DNA from: Actinokineospora sp. NBRC 105648
GTDB lineage: Bacteria > Actinomycetota > Actinomycetes > Mycobacteriales > Pseudonocardiaceae
Assembly: GCF_030269645.1 (NCBI RefSeq)
Contig: NZ_BSTR01000013.1
Location: 90,804-154,803, forward strand
DNA: 64,000 nucleotides
Direction: 5' to 3'
Under the pieces are notes generated by a model. It was not told the origin of the DNA. It saw only the letters and a program-made list of their open reading frames with translations, and did not search any database. Both the position numbers and the translations under genes were made by a program. Positions 1 to 8,164 of this stretch are shown piece after piece; within the stretch, counting starts at the first letter, position 1; each line of letters begins with the position of its first letter.

Positions 1-240
1 CGGTCCCTTGTGGTCACTGTGAGTTCGACCTGCGCGGGCGAGGGCTGCCTGCCCCGGTCGATCGCCACGGCTCTGCTCTGCCGGGCGAGCGGGACCTGGC
101 CCACCTGGTGCTCGGGCGTGCGGGTGATGCCATTCCTCGGCCACGCCTGGGTGGAGGTCGACGGCGAACCGGTCGACGAACCGTACCCGGCCGGCTACCA
201 CCGTGCGCTGATCAAGGTCCCGCCTGCGGGGGCCCGCTAA
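1..240 (+). CDS. Lasso-peptide B2 transglutaminase-like leader protease, 3' end only
   Basis: The reading frame is open from the first base of the window, so the gene is cut at its 5' end; 79 residues remain. They contain the C-terminal half of the bacterial transglutaminase-like fold used by lasso-peptide B2 proteins: a Cys in the stretch GEGCLPRS (residue 16 of the fragment), then GHAWVEVDG with His48, then an acidic VDEP that could supply the third catalytic residue. In lasso pathways this protein cuts the leader peptide from the precursor, guided by the B1 recognition protein. The precursor, B1 and the ATP-dependent cyclase would lie to the left, outside the window. The stop codon overlaps the start of the next gene (TAATG), so the two are translationally coupled. 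Family assignment rests on the Cys-His spacing and motif context. Confidence 0.75.
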   Translation, partial: RSLVVTVSSTCAGEGCLPRSIATALLCRASGTWPTWCSGVRVMPFLGHAWVEVDGEPVDEPYPAGYHRALIKVPPAGAR

Positions 241-1022
241 TGCTGGGTTACCGACCAGACAGCCACGACGACCTCCCGCGACTGCTCCACGCGCACGGTG
301 TGCTGGTGCTGAGCGACTTCCCCTCGAACGCGGGCGACCTGGTGCGACTCGCCGAGCGGTTCGGCGAGCCGGAGCCGGTGTTCCCCGAGGCCCACCAGGT
401 CCCCGGCCACCCGGCGGTCCGCCTCCAGTCCAATGTGGGCGGTCTAGGCGCCAGCGCAGGCGGCCGCTACTGGCACGCAGACGGACCGCTGAAGCCCGAC
501 CCCACGGCGGTGACGATCCTGCTGTGCGTCCAACCACCGGAGTCGGCAGGCGACACCCTCTTCGCAGACATGCGAGCCGCGCTGCGCGCACTGCCGGAGC
601 CGGTGCGGGCCAGGGTCACTGGGCTGCGCGGCTACTACCCGGCCAAGGACATCGCCCGCCAGGACATGGACCGGGCCCGGGTCCTGCGCACGGCGGCGAT
701 CTCGGCGGAGGAGCGGGACCGCAAGCTCGCCGAGCTGCGGAACCTGCACCACCCGCTGGTCCGCAACCACCCGGTGACCGGCGAGCAGGCTCTTTACCTG
801 AACGAGCACTGGCTCCGTTCGATCGCCGACATCCCCGAGCATGAGAGCACGACCCTGCTGCGCGAGCTGTACGGGACGGCGACCGCGGCCGAGAACGTCC
901 ACCGACACTCGTGGACGGCCGGCGACGTGCTGGTCTGGGACAACGCCCTGGTGATGCACAAAGCTGAGGGAGCCCAGGGCAGGAAGGTCACCTACCGCGT
1001 GACCACCGGGTCCTACGCCTGA
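240..1022 (+). CDS. TauD/TfdA-family Fe(II)/2-oxoglutarate dioxygenase
   Basis: 260 residues, starting at an ATG that overlaps the upstream stop by one base. A TauD-fold iron site is visible: His79 and Asp81 in YWHADG, distal His240 in ALVMHKAEG, and Arg253 in the position that usually binds the 2-oxoglutarate carboxylate. Such enzymes hydroxylate or desaturate amino acids or peptides in the cytoplasm. Because it is translationally coupled to the lasso B2 gene, I infer that it tailors that lasso peptide (for example side-chain hydroxylation, as reported for the 2-oxoglutarate oxygenase of canucin-type lasso clusters) rather than the lipopeptide to the right. An alternative is general sulfonate metabolism, but no transport or sulfur genes are nearby. 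It faces the convergent regulator remnant with only 9 bases between them. Confidence 0.8.
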   Translation: MLGYRPDSHDDLPRLLHAHGVLVLSDFPSNAGDLVRLAERFGEPEPVFPEAHQVPGHPAVRLQSNVGGLGASAGGRYWHADGPLKPDPTAVTILLCVQPPESAGDTLFADMRAALRALPEPVRARVTGLRGYYPAKDIARQDMDRARVLRTAAISAEERDRKLAELRNLHHPLVRNHPVTGEQALYLNEHWLRSIADIPEHESTTLLRELYGTATAAENVHRHSWTAGDVLVWDNALVMHKAEGAQGRKVTYRVTTGSYA

Positions 1023-1031
1023 CCGCTGTTG

Positions 1032-1706
1032 CTAGACGGCGGTGCCCGCGGTGATGCGATGCACGAGGTCGGTGGCGTCTGTGTTGCGAGGGTGGTATTG
1101 GGCGGCGCGAGCGAGCATCCGGAGGTGCTGGCGCAGACCGTCGGAGGAGATGCCCGCCGCGAGGTCCGCTGCTTGATGTCCACAGTGGATGCCAGTGGCC
1201 GGGTCACCGCTGCGCAGGTGGCAGGTTGCCAGCTCGGTGAGGGCGAATGCTTTCCGCTTGACCCGGACCGGGTCGACGGTCGCGGTGTACGCGGACAAGG
1301 AGTCGATCGCTGACGCCGCGTACGTCCCGTCGGTTTCGGCGAGGGCGAAGTTGACCTTTCCGGCGATGCTGGTCCAGCTGTCGAGGGTGAAGTTGTTGGG
1401 GGCGGGAATGGCTTCGCTTGGGGCATCCAGCGCGGATCGAGACTGCTCGATGGAGTCGCGTGCGCGTGCGGCGTCCCCCATGGCCGCGTGAACTCGCGCT
1501 TGGGAAGCGTGCAGCCACCCGGCCGCCTCCGCCGAGCGGGCCCGGTCGGCAGCCATCACCCCCAGGCTGAAGACCTGCCGGGCGTCTTCCAGCTGCCCGG
1601 CGCGCAGGTAGATCCGCCCGATCCGGTCGAGGGCGAGCGCGCTGCGCATGCCGTCGTCGGCGTCACGGGCGGCCACTAGGGCTTGGCCGATCGCCGGTGC
1701 CCGCAC
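1032..1706 (-). pseudogene. 5'-truncated duplicate of the neighbouring XRE/TPR regulator
   Basis: The 224-residue frame aligns along its length with the C-terminal half of the intact regulator immediately upstream on the same strand: QALVAAR, RIGRIYLRAGQ, ARVHAAMGDAAR, ELATCHLR and DLVHRITAGTA are shared in the same order. The N-terminal helix-turn-helix and roughly the first 230 residues of the intact copy are missing, and the putative start (MRAPA) sits at the duplication break. It therefore lacks a DNA-binding domain and is best read as a remnant of a tandem duplication. The frame is still open, so a free TPR-like sensory fragment cannot be excluded. Confidence 0.75.
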
Positions 1707-1748
1707 GGTACCGCTACCGAACCTGGCACCAGGTCAGGTTGGACGGAG

Positions 1749-3116
1749 CTAGCTGGCTGTGCCGGCGGTGATGCGGTGCACGAGGTCGGTGGCGTCTGCG
1801 TTGCGAGGGTGGTACTTCGCGGCGTGCGCGAGTGTTCCGAGACGCCGCTGCAGGCCGTCTGATGAGATGCTCGCCGCGAGGTCCGCTGCCTGATGCCCGT
1901 AGTGGATGCCGGTGGTGGGGTCGCCGTTGCGCAGGTGGCAGGTCGCCAACTCGGCAAACACGATGGCCTTCCCCTTGTTCTTGACCCATTCGAAGGTGGT
2001 GAAGGTCGTCAGGGCGTCAATTGCCGACGCGGCATACGCCTTGTTCTTGTCCGACAGGGCGAAGTCGACCTTGCCTGCCAAGCCGTTCCAACTCTCGATC
2101 GTGAAGCTGTTGGGTGCGGGGATGCGATTGTCGCTGGTGGTGACCAAGGCGAGCCGGGAGCGCTCCATTGAGTCGTGCGCGCGTGCGGCGTCCCCCATGG
2201 CCGCGTGCACACGGGCCTGGGTGGAGTACAGGCACCCGGCCGCCTCCCCGGACCGGGCTCGATCAGCGGCGATCACGCCCAGGCTCAGGACCTGCCTGGC
2301 GTCGTCGAACTGCCCGGCGCGCAGGTAGATCCGCCCGATCCGCTCCAGCGCGAGCGCGCTGCGCAGGTCGTCGTCGGCTTCACGTGCGGCGACGAGAGCT
2401 TGGCCGAGGTAGCGCAGGCCTGCGCCGGTGTTTGCGGTACCAAGGTTCGCGCTGTCGTGCGAGGTCCAGCCGGCCAGCAGGAGCAAGTCGCTGTGCACCC
2501 CGTGCAGTTCGCGGGCGATGTCGTCGGTGTGGGTGGCCTTGAGCATGTCGCGGGCGTGGCCGAGTTGGGCGATCGCGGCTCCTCGCACTGCACCACCGCC
2601 GAGGCGTTTCTCCTGTGTCCACAGGAGGAATGTCATCTCGCGCAGCTGGTCGACGTCCGTGCGGCCGATCCTCGACCGAACCGGGATGGCCGAGCTCGGG
2701 GTGGTCAGGATGCCGAGATCCGCTGGGCTTATGCCTGCGCCGACGGCGGCTTGGGCCAGTAGTCCGATGAACGTGCGTCGATCCGGCATGTCCCCCGCCT
2801 CTCCCGCTGCGCTACCACCCGACTCCACACCTGTCGCGCCTGCCAGGCCCATCCGCTCCCGTGGGATCCCCAGGCCGTCGGCGATGCGGACGAGGACGTC
2901 GTAGGCCATGACCTGGCGGCCCCGGACGATCGTGGACACCTCCGCCTGCGCCTGCCCGGTCAGTGCCCCGATCCGGCGTTGGGACACGCCGTGCCGCCTG
3001 AGCAGTCGGAACACGGCGCCGATGTCGCGGATGGCGAGGGCGTCCCGCATGGGTGGGGTGTCCCAGATCGCGGCGTCCGGCTGGTCTTGTGCGTCGCCCC
3101 ACGTGGTGGTGTTCAT
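1749..3116 (-). CDS. XRE-family transcriptional regulator with TPR-like C-terminal region
   Basis: 455 residues. Residues about 30-80 form a Cro/CI-type helix-turn-helix: an arginine-rich helix, GVSQRRIGALTGQ, then QAEVSTIVRGR and a following helix ending in DGLGIPRERM. The remaining roughly 350 residues are helical and alanine-rich with repeated patterns such as ALALERIGRIYLRAG and ARVHAAMGDAARA, typical of the TPR-like sensory region in large actinomycete XRE regulators. ATG start at 3116. The gene diverges from the small gene at 3404, and the shared intergenic region holds a 17-bp palindrome and three GGTCACA repeats that may be its operator. A truncated copy of its 3' half follows it directly. 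The target genes are not evident; control of either neighbouring cluster is possible but not shown. Confidence 0.85.
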   Translation of the reverse strand: MNTTTWGDAQDQPDAAIWDTPPMRDALAIRDIGAVFRLLRRHGVSQRRIGALTGQAQAEVSTIVRGRQVMAYDVLVRIADGLGIPRERMGLAGATGVESGGSAAGEAGDMPDRRTFIGLLAQAAVGAGISPADLGILTTPSSAIPVRSRIGRTDVDQLREMTFLLWTQEKRLGGGAVRGAAIAQLGHARDMLKATHTDDIARELHGVHSDLLLLAGWTSHDSANLGTANTGAGLRYLGQALVAAREADDDLRSALALERIGRIYLRAGQFDDARQVLSLGVIAADRARSGEAAGCLYSTQARVHAAMGDAARAHDSMERSRLALVTTSDNRIPAPNSFTIESWNGLAGKVDFALSDKNKAYAASAIDALTTFTTFEWVKNKGKAIVFAELATCHLRNGDPTTGIHYGHQAADLAASISSDGLQRRLGTLAHAAKYHPRNADATDLVHRITAGTAS

Positions 3117-3228
3117 CGGTCCTGCCTCGGTTCGGCCACGTCAGGAACCTCACGGTAGCCGACTGGGCACCCACAGCGACACATGTCTCTGGCCCGGTCG
3201 CGCGCGGGAGCCGCTGATCTGCCAAGGG

Positions 3229-3245
3229 GATATGCCGGGCATATC
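3229..3245. promoter_or_regulatory. 17-bp palindrome in divergent intergenic region, candidate operator
   Basis: GATATGCC-G-GGCATATC is a perfect inverted repeat with a one-base centre, AT-rich compared with its surroundings. It lies 113 bases upstream of the XRE regulator start and about 160 bases upstream of the rightward small gene. A dimeric regulator such as the adjacent XRE protein could bind it. Function is inferred from position and symmetry only. Confidence 0.45.
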
Positions 3246-3263
3246 ACCGCCACTATCCCCACT

Positions 3264-3294
3264 GGTCACATCGGTCACATGCGCCACGGTCACA
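3264..3294. promoter_or_regulatory. Three GGTCACA direct repeats
   Basis: GGTCACA occurs at 3264, 3273 and 3288, the first two 9 bases apart and the third 15 further on, between the palindrome and the start of the small gene at 3404. Repeats of this kind upstream of a gene often mark activator sites. No clear -10/-35 pair was recognised. Confidence 0.35.
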
Positions 3295-3403
3295 CTCGAC
3301 CTCCGCGGCACGACGGGGGATCGCCATCGCACGTGCGTCTCGCACCAGGGAGCCGGTGTGCCCACCCTTGCCTGGTACGCACCCCCATTCGGAGACCGCA
3401 CCC

Positions 3404-3643
3404 ATGACCGCAGACAGCTGCACCGCGGCGATCACCGCGCCGCCGCCACCGGAGACGATCTACGTGCTGGGCAACCTCACCGACGTCGGCATCCACGCCC
3501 GGGCCCTGCGCGCGCACATCCAAACCGGCACCCTCACCGCCGCCGCGATCGACCGCCTCGACCGCGCGCACGCGCTTAGCGTCGCCGCCGCCCGCTGGCT
3601 GCTCGCCAACCCGGGATCCCAGCTCGCCCGCGACATCCGATAG
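3404..3643 (+). CDS. Small protein of unknown function
   Basis: 79 residues from the ATG at 3404; an in-frame GTG at 3356 would add 16 residues of low-complexity, proline-rich sequence and is less likely. The protein is alanine-rich and mostly helical in appearance (VGIHARALRAHIQTGTL, then AAAIDRLDRAHALSV), with no signal peptide, membrane segment or cysteine motif. I do not recognise a family. It is followed after 14 bases by another small gene on the same strand, so the two probably form a short transcription unit diverging from the XRE regulator. Pairs of small accessory proteins beside XRE/TPR regulators are common in actinomycetes, but no role can be assigned here. Confidence 0.55.
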   Translation: MTADSCTAAITAPPPPETIYVLGNLTDVGIHARALRAHIQTGTLTAAAIDRLDRAHALSVAAARWLLANPGSQLARDIR

Positions 3644-3657
3644 ACGGGAGAACAGCC

Positions 3658-3948
3658 TTGGTCGCCACTATTGCCGCCGTCCCCGATGGCGACGGGGACG
3701 AGGAGCAGCAACGCCTCTGCGCGACCCTGTCCGCGGTCAGCACCGCGATCACCGGCTACGTCCGGCGCGACGTCGACGCGCACCTGGGCCGCGCCACCCC
3801 CACGCCGCCCCGGGACGAACACCAGCTCGGCCGAGTGCTGATCGCCCTCGGCAACCGCCTGGCCACCCGCGCGCTGCACCGCGATGTCACCGCCGTCTGG
3901 AACACCTACGACGCGGGCATCCACCGACCGACCGGTGAAGCGCCCTGA
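3658..3948 (+). CDS. Small protein of unknown function, TTG start
   Basis: 96 residues. The TTG at 3658 is chosen because GGGAG lies seven bases upstream (3646-3650) and the frame then runs to the TGA at 3946. The sequence is acidic near the start (PDGDGDEEQQ), then helical (TLSAVSTAITGYVRRDVDAHL and VLIALGNRLATRAL), with no recognised motif, signal or membrane segment. It follows the previous small gene by 14 bases and is probably co-transcribed with it. A strong hairpin terminator at 4013-4052 closes the unit. I do not recognise it; calling it a real gene rests on the ribosome site and the arrangement. Confidence 0.5.
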   Translation: MVATIAAVPDGDGDEEQQRLCATLSAVSTAITGYVRRDVDAHLGRATPTPPRDEHQLGRVLIALGNRLATRALHRDVTAVWNTYDAGIHRPTGEAP

Positions 3949-4012
3949 CGCGACTTGGGGAGCCCCACCCGATCGGGCGGTACCGGCGATATCAATCGCT
4001 CACGAAACGAAC

Positions 4013-4052
4013 AAAGGGGCGGGGCGCCTATTGTTCGGCGCCCCGCCCCTTT
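4013..4052. terminator. Bidirectional intrinsic terminator
   Basis: A 16-bp perfect stem (AAAGGGGCGGGGCGCC at 4013-4028 with its complement at 4037-4052) around an 8-base loop, followed by T residues on the plus strand and preceded by A residues. It separates the rightward small genes from the leftward PAS-LuxR gene and should stop transcription from both sides. Confidence 0.85.
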
Positions 4053-4085
4053 TGTCCTGCATTTGTCATTACGGCACGATCTGTG

Positions 4086-4802
4086 TCAGCTGGCCACCAG
4101 GCGCGGCGGCCATTGTTGGGCGTTGAGGATTCCCAGCACGTACGCCTTGGACACCAGGGCGGCGCGATTGGGCACATCCAATTTCTTCAGCATGCTGCTG
4201 ACGTGGTATTCGACGCCCTGTTTGCTCAGGTACAGCTCGGTCGAGAGTTCTTTCGTCGACACCCCCGCCGCGATTCCCTCGATGATCTTCATGTCGATGT
4301 CGCTGAGCACCAGGGTCTGGTTCTTGCGGCTCCTGGTGTCGGTGCTGACGTAGGGCCGCAGCACGGCCACCACCCGGCTGGTGCCGTCGTCGCCGCGGAC
4401 CTCGTTGGGGAAGGCCAGGATGCGCACCGCCGACTTCACCCGCGGCGGCCCGGCCAGCCGCGCCTCGATGGCCACCCGCGGCAGGGTGCCCTTGACCAGG
4501 GCGTCCAGCCTGGCCGAGAGGTCCTTGCGGTCCTCTGCGTGGAACCAGCCCGCGACCCGGTTGCCGCGCAGCCGGGCGGGCGGCAGGCCGCCCATCAGGT
4601 GGCAGGCGCCGCTGTTGGCGTCGACCACCCGCAGCCGCTCGTCCAGGGTGAGGATGCACAGGTCGGCCGGGAAGATGAACATCGAGTTGGCGATGATGTC
4701 GAGTTGGCGGACTGATAAGTAGCTCCGGCAGTCGCCCGCGTATTCCGCGGAATCGGGCACCACGCTCATCGTGGCCGTTCTCGCCTCGATTGTTTCGGTC
4801 AT
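4086..4802 (-). CDS. PAS-LuxR transcriptional regulator
   Basis: 238 residues. Residues about 40-150 look like a PAS fold (ADLCILTLDERLRVVDANSG, then a GWFHAEDR segment typical of PAS_4/PAS_9 domains). Residues about 170-230 are a LuxR/GerE helix-turn-helix: DIDMKIIEGIAAGVSTKEL, LYLSKQGVEYHVSSMLKKLDV and a following AALVSKAYVLGIL. PAS-LuxR proteins of this size are known as pathway activators in actinomycete natural-product clusters, so it is a candidate activator of the lipopeptide genes. That is inference: it sits about 3.4 kb left of the first biosynthetic gene, with a two-component pair between. ATG start at 4802; a 174-base upstream gap separates it from the response regulator and should hold its promoter. 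Confidence 0.85.
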   Translation of the reverse strand: MTETIEARTATMSVVPDSAEYAGDCRSYLSVRQLDIIANSMFIFPADLCILTLDERLRVVDANSGACHLMGGLPPARLRGNRVAGWFHAEDRKDLSARLDALVKGTLPRVAIEARLAGPPRVKSAVRILAFPNEVRGDDGTSRVVAVLRPYVSTDTRSRKNQTLVLSDIDMKIIEGIAAGVSTKELSTELYLSKQGVEYHVSSMLKKLDVPNRAALVSKAYVLGILNAQQWPPRLVAS

Positions 4803-4976
4803 GAAAGAACAACCCCCAGGTAAATACGGGCAACCCCCGAGCCCGGCGCGATTCGGCCGAACTCTTTTCCGATATTTCCTGTATACCAGTCCGGGATTCC
4901 ATGGTCAAGGATAAACCGACCACTGGAACGGGCCGTGGGTATCACACCATCGAGGTACCTCCGATCAGGTAATGGC

Positions 4977-5621
4977 TCAGCTGCCCAGGTACTTGACCAC
5001 CGCGACGACGCGCCTGCTCAGCCCGGTCGAACGGGCCAGGCCGAGTTTGTCGAAGATCGCATTGATGTGCTTTTCCGACGCGCTCTGCGATACGTGCAGG
5101 ACCTCGGATATCCGCGCGTTCGTCAAGCCCTGCGCCATCAGCGCCAGCACCTGTTTCTCCCGCGGTGTCAGGCGTTCGAGCGGGTCGACGTGCGTGGTGC
5201 GGGTGAGCAGCTGGCGCACCACCTCCGGGTCGAAGGCGGTCCCCCCGGCCGCGACCCGGCCCAGGGCCTCCAGGAACTCGTCCACCTGGGCCACCCGGTC
5301 CTTGAGCAGGTAGCCGACCCGGCCCGCGGTGCTGGTGATCAGCTCGGTGGCATAGCGGTTCTCCACGTACTGGGAGAGCACCAGCACCCCGATGTCGGGC
5401 CACTCCCGGCGGATCTGCAGGGCCGCCTTGAGGCCGTCGTCGTTGTGCGTGGGCGGCATCCGCACGTCGGTGACCACGATGTCGGGCTGGTGCTCGGCGG
5501 TGGCGGTGATCAGGTCGGGGGCGTTGTCGACGGCGGCGAGCACGTCGTAGCCCTCCTCGGCGAGCAGCCGGACCAGTCCCTCGCGCAGCAGGGTGGAGTC
5601 CTCGGCCAGGATCACGCGCAC
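4977..5621 (-). CDS. NarL/LuxR-type response regulator
   Basis: 214 residues from a GTG start (VRVILAEDST). The receiver domain has the acidic pocket Glu7-Asp8, phospho-acceptor Asp52 in DIVVTDVRMPP and Lys107 in GYLLKDR. The C-terminal LuxR helix-turn-helix includes LTPREKQVLALMAQGLTN, ISEVLHVSQSASEKHINAIF and DKLGL. The start overlaps the kinase stop by 10 bases, so the two form a coupled two-component pair. A larger open frame runs upstream through the kinase gene in another frame and is not real. Regulated genes are unknown; the pair could control the divergent DedA gene or the lipopeptide cluster. Confidence 0.9.
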   Translation of the reverse strand: MRVILAEDSTLLREGLVRLLAEEGYDVLAAVDNAPDLITATAEHQPDIVVTDVRMPPTHNDDGLKAALQIRREWPDIGVLVLSQYVENRYATELITSTAGRVGYLLKDRVAQVDEFLEALGRVAAGGTAFDPEVVRQLLTRTTHVDPLERLTPREKQVLALMAQGLTNARISEVLHVSQSASEKHINAIFDKLGLARSTGLSRRVVAVVKYLGS

Positions 5622-6856
5622 GGCAGGCTCGCCTCCACCACGGTCGGGCCGCCCAGCGGGCTGCGCACGGCGAAGAGCCCGTCCACCGCGGCCACCCGCC
5701 GCGCCAGCCCGGACAGGCCGGTCCCCGCCGGGTCCGCGCCGCCCTTGCCGTCGTCGGTGATCACCACCTGGATCCGGTCCTGCTGGCGGGTCACCACCAC
5801 CTCCACCGTGCTCGGGCTCGCGTGCTTGGCCGCGTTGGTCACCGCTTCGGACACCACGAAGTAGATCACTGCCTCCACTGTGGAGCGCAACCGCTCGCCG
5901 AGCTGGAAGTCCAGCCGGATCGGCACGCTCGAGCGCTCGGCCAGCGACTCCAGGGCCGCGTGCAGGCCCGCGTCGTCCAGCGCGATCGGGTACACCCGGC
6001 TGGCCACCTCGCGCAGCTCGCTGATCGCCTCCTGGGCGGCGACCTGCGCCTGCTCCAGCAGCCCGCGCAGCGCGTCGGAGCCGACCGCGGCCCGGCGCGC
6101 CCGGCCGACCAGCATGCCCAGGGCCACCAGCCGCTGCTGCACGCCGTCGTGCAGGTCGCGCTCGATCCGCCTGCGCTCGTCGTTGATCGCCTCGACCACC
6201 TCGGCCCGGGTGTTGGTCAGCTCCAGCACCCGCTGCTGCAGCACCACCTGCGCGCTGAACCCGAGCGCCTCGGTGGCCAGCCAGCGGTCCAGCGTGCCCA
6301 CCCCGAGGATGCCCACGGCGCTGACGAAGGTGAGCATCGTGCCGGGCAGCGCGGCCAGCAGCAGCAGCCAGGTGTCCACCCGGTCGGAGCCGTTCTCGAT
6401 CAGCCCCCAGCCGCCGTCGAGGACCCACGCGGAGAGCATCGAGCCCGCCACCACCAGGCAGAGCACCAGCATGAGCAGCACACCGAGACCGAGCCCGCCC
6501 ACCATCCAGCGCAGCGCCAGGTAGCGGCGGCAGCGCGCGGGGGTGAGCACGTCGATGTGCATCGGGCCGTGGAAGCGGGTGACCCGGCGCAGCTCCAGCT
6601 CGGTGAGCCGCAGCGCCTGCTGGTCGGCCGCGGCGGTGATGGCCCGCCGGTGCGGGCCGGGGATCGCGGTGAGCGCGGCGCCGAAGAGGGCGAGCACCAG
6701 GTAGCCGAACTCGGCCAGCGCGGTGACCGCCCCCGCCAGGATGCTCGCCACGGCCCGCAGCCAGCGCCCGGCCAGCGCGCGCGCGTTCAACTCCTCCGGC
6801 AGCGGTATCTGCAGCGCCGGGGGCGCCCAGGCGGCATTCTGGTGCACATACCCCAA
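5612..6856 (-). CDS. Membrane sensor histidine kinase, HisKA_3 type
   Basis: 414 residues from TTG at 6856; a GTG three codons in (6847) is an equally plausible start. Several hydrophobic spans are visible (about residues 34-65, 117-143 and 162-187), so the N-terminal half is membrane-embedded. The dimerisation/phospho-acceptor helix has His236 in ERDLHDGVQQRL, the HisKA_3 signature that pairs with NarL-type regulators. The ATPase domain shows the N-box (VVSEAVTNAAKHA) and a G-box (DDGKGGADPAGTGLSGL). It overlaps the response regulator gene by 10 bases. It diverges from the DedA gene, with a 166-base intergenic region. The signal sensed cannot be read from the sequence. Confidence 0.9.
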   Translation of the reverse strand: MGYVHQNAAWAPPALQIPLPEELNARALAGRWLRAVASILAGAVTALAEFGYLVLALFGAALTAIPGPHRRAITAAADQQALRLTELELRRVTRFHGPMHIDVLTPARCRRYLALRWMVGGLGLGVLLMLVLCLVVAGSMLSAWVLDGGWGLIENGSDRVDTWLLLLAALPGTMLTFVSAVGILGVGTLDRWLATEALGFSAQVVLQQRVLELTNTRAEVVEAINDERRRIERDLHDGVQQRLVALGMLVGRARRAAVGSDALRGLLEQAQVAAQEAISELREVASRVYPIALDDAGLHAALESLAERSSVPIRLDFQLGERLRSTVEAVIYFVVSEAVTNAAKHASPSTVEVVVTRQQDRIQVVITDDGKGGADPAGTGLSGLARRVAAVDGLFAVRSPLGGPTVVEASLPCA

Positions 6857-7022
6857 GGTAGCCGACCCGCAACGAGCCGGTACTGCGGTTTACCGCACTA
6901 TCCCCCTGGCGGTTTGACCCCGCCCGCTGGGTGGCTCGCCTCATTGTCGGCGCGGCCGGTGGTTCCTAGGTTTGTGACAGCCGCGGAACCACAGTCCACG
7001 ACCTGTCAAGGGGTTGCACACC

Positions 7023-7748
7023 ATGTCCTATTTCCTGCTTGCCGAAGGTACCGCCGAGCCGGTGGGCGGCCTGGCCGGCTGGGCGGTCGACCTGATGGAT
7101 TCGCTCGGCGGCCCGGGCGCGGCCCTGGTGGTCGGCGCGGACAACCTGTTCCCGCCCATTCCGAGTGAACTCGTCCTGCCGCTCGCCGGCTTCTCCGCCA
7201 GCCGGGGAACGTTCAGCCTGGTCGAGGCGCTGGCCTGGACCACCGCCGGTTCGGTGGTCGGCGCGATCATCGTCTACCTGCTCGGCGCGCTGCTCGGCCG
7301 GGAGCGGACCCGGGCGTTGATCGCCAAGATCCCACTGATGAAGGTGACCGACTTCGACCGCTCCGAGGCCTGGTTCGCCAAGTACGGCAACAAGGCGGTG
7401 TTCCTCGGCCGGATGGTCCCGCTGTTCCGCAGCGTGATCTCGCTGCCCGCCGGGGTCGAGAAGATGAACGTGGCCAAGTTCCTGTTCCTCACCACGCTCG
7501 GCAGCCTGATCTGGAACTCGATCTTCGTGCTGGCCGGCTACGGCCTCGGCGCCAACTGGCACCTGGTCAGCGACTACGCGGACATCTTCCAGAAGATCGT
7601 CATCGTCGCCGTGATCATCGCCGTGGCGCTGTTCGTGGTGGTCCGGCTGCGCAACCGCGGCAAGGACAAGGGCGGCGACGGCGGTGCCGGTGGCACCGGC
7701 TACGACCCCGAGGCCACCCAGGTCATCCGGGCCCAGCGCCGGTACTGA
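7023..7748 (+). CDS. DedA-family (VTT domain) membrane protein
   Basis: 241 residues. ATG 7023 is preferred over an in-frame TTG at 7014 because AAGGGG (7008-7013) is nine bases upstream. The signature DNLFPPIPSE and the later GRMVPLFRSVISLPAG are the conserved re-entrant motifs of the DedA/VTT family, whose members act in membrane-lipid homeostasis, including undecaprenyl-phosphate recycling. The C-terminal part has a long hydrophobic span (KIVIVAVIIAVALFVVV) followed by a basic, glycine-rich cytoplasmic tail. Amphomycin-type lipopeptides bind undecaprenyl phosphate, so a DedA gene beside such a cluster could contribute to self-protection. That is inference; DedA genes are common housekeeping genes. 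Confidence 0.85.
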   Translation: MSYFLLAEGTAEPVGGLAGWAVDLMDSLGGPGAALVVGADNLFPPIPSELVLPLAGFSASRGTFSLVEALAWTTAGSVVGAIIVYLLGALLGRERTRALIAKIPLMKVTDFDRSEAWFAKYGNKAVFLGRMVPLFRSVISLPAGVEKMNVAKFLFLTTLGSLIWNSIFVLAGYGLGANWHLVSDYADIFQKIVIVAVIIAVALFVVVRLRNRGKDKGGDGGAGGTGYDPEATQVIRAQRRY

Positions 7749-7775
7749 CCGACCCGGTCCAGGTCCCAGGCGGGA

Positions 7776-7826
7776 CCAGCGAGGTGGACAGCGGCGCACA
7801 CCCCCAGTGCCGCTGTCCACCGCTGG
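7776..7826. terminator. Stem-loop downstream of the DedA gene
   Basis: GGTGGACAGCGGC (7783-7795) pairs perfectly with GCCGCTGTCCACC (7809-7821). An outer CCAGC/GCTGG extension reaches 7776-7826 with a small bulge. There is no T-run, so it is a probable but not classical terminator. Confidence 0.6.
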
Positions 7827-8164
7827 GCGTACCGGGGCCGGCGCCGGTGGTCGGTGATTTGCTAACGAAGCCACTAGAGGTTGCCCGGCACCCGGTGCCC
7901 CCGCCGCGGGCCGCGAAATGGATTCCCACCTGCTGGTTCACCCGATTCACCCGGGCTCGGTCGGGCACTCGCCCGCCGGGCCCGCGGCCTTGACGCCCAC
8001 CGATCCCGCGGGCAATGCTGCCATTGCTGACCCGGTCTCATCGAGCCGGGTGAAATGGGGAATCACCGCAGGGCGCCACTCGGGGGCCGCGTCCTATTTC
8101 CGGACGTGGGACGCCGGTCGTTCGCGCGCTCTCGCGGTACTCGGGCGAAGGGCAGTCCTAACCA
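7827..8164. other. Intergenic region upstream of the A-PCP-TE operon
   Basis: About 340 bases without a supported gene. It should contain the promoter of the Dab operon that begins at 8165. I see no clear -10/-35 pair, riboswitch or repeat; short frames here have no ribosome site or recognisable product. An AAGGG sits about 15 bases before the GTG at 8165. Confidence 0.4.

Noticed and set aside
4977..6944. 655-codon frame apparently fusing extra sequence to the response regulator
   Set aside because: The upstream part is out of frame with the histidine kinase and lacks domain motifs; the receiver domain begins at the GTG at 5621.
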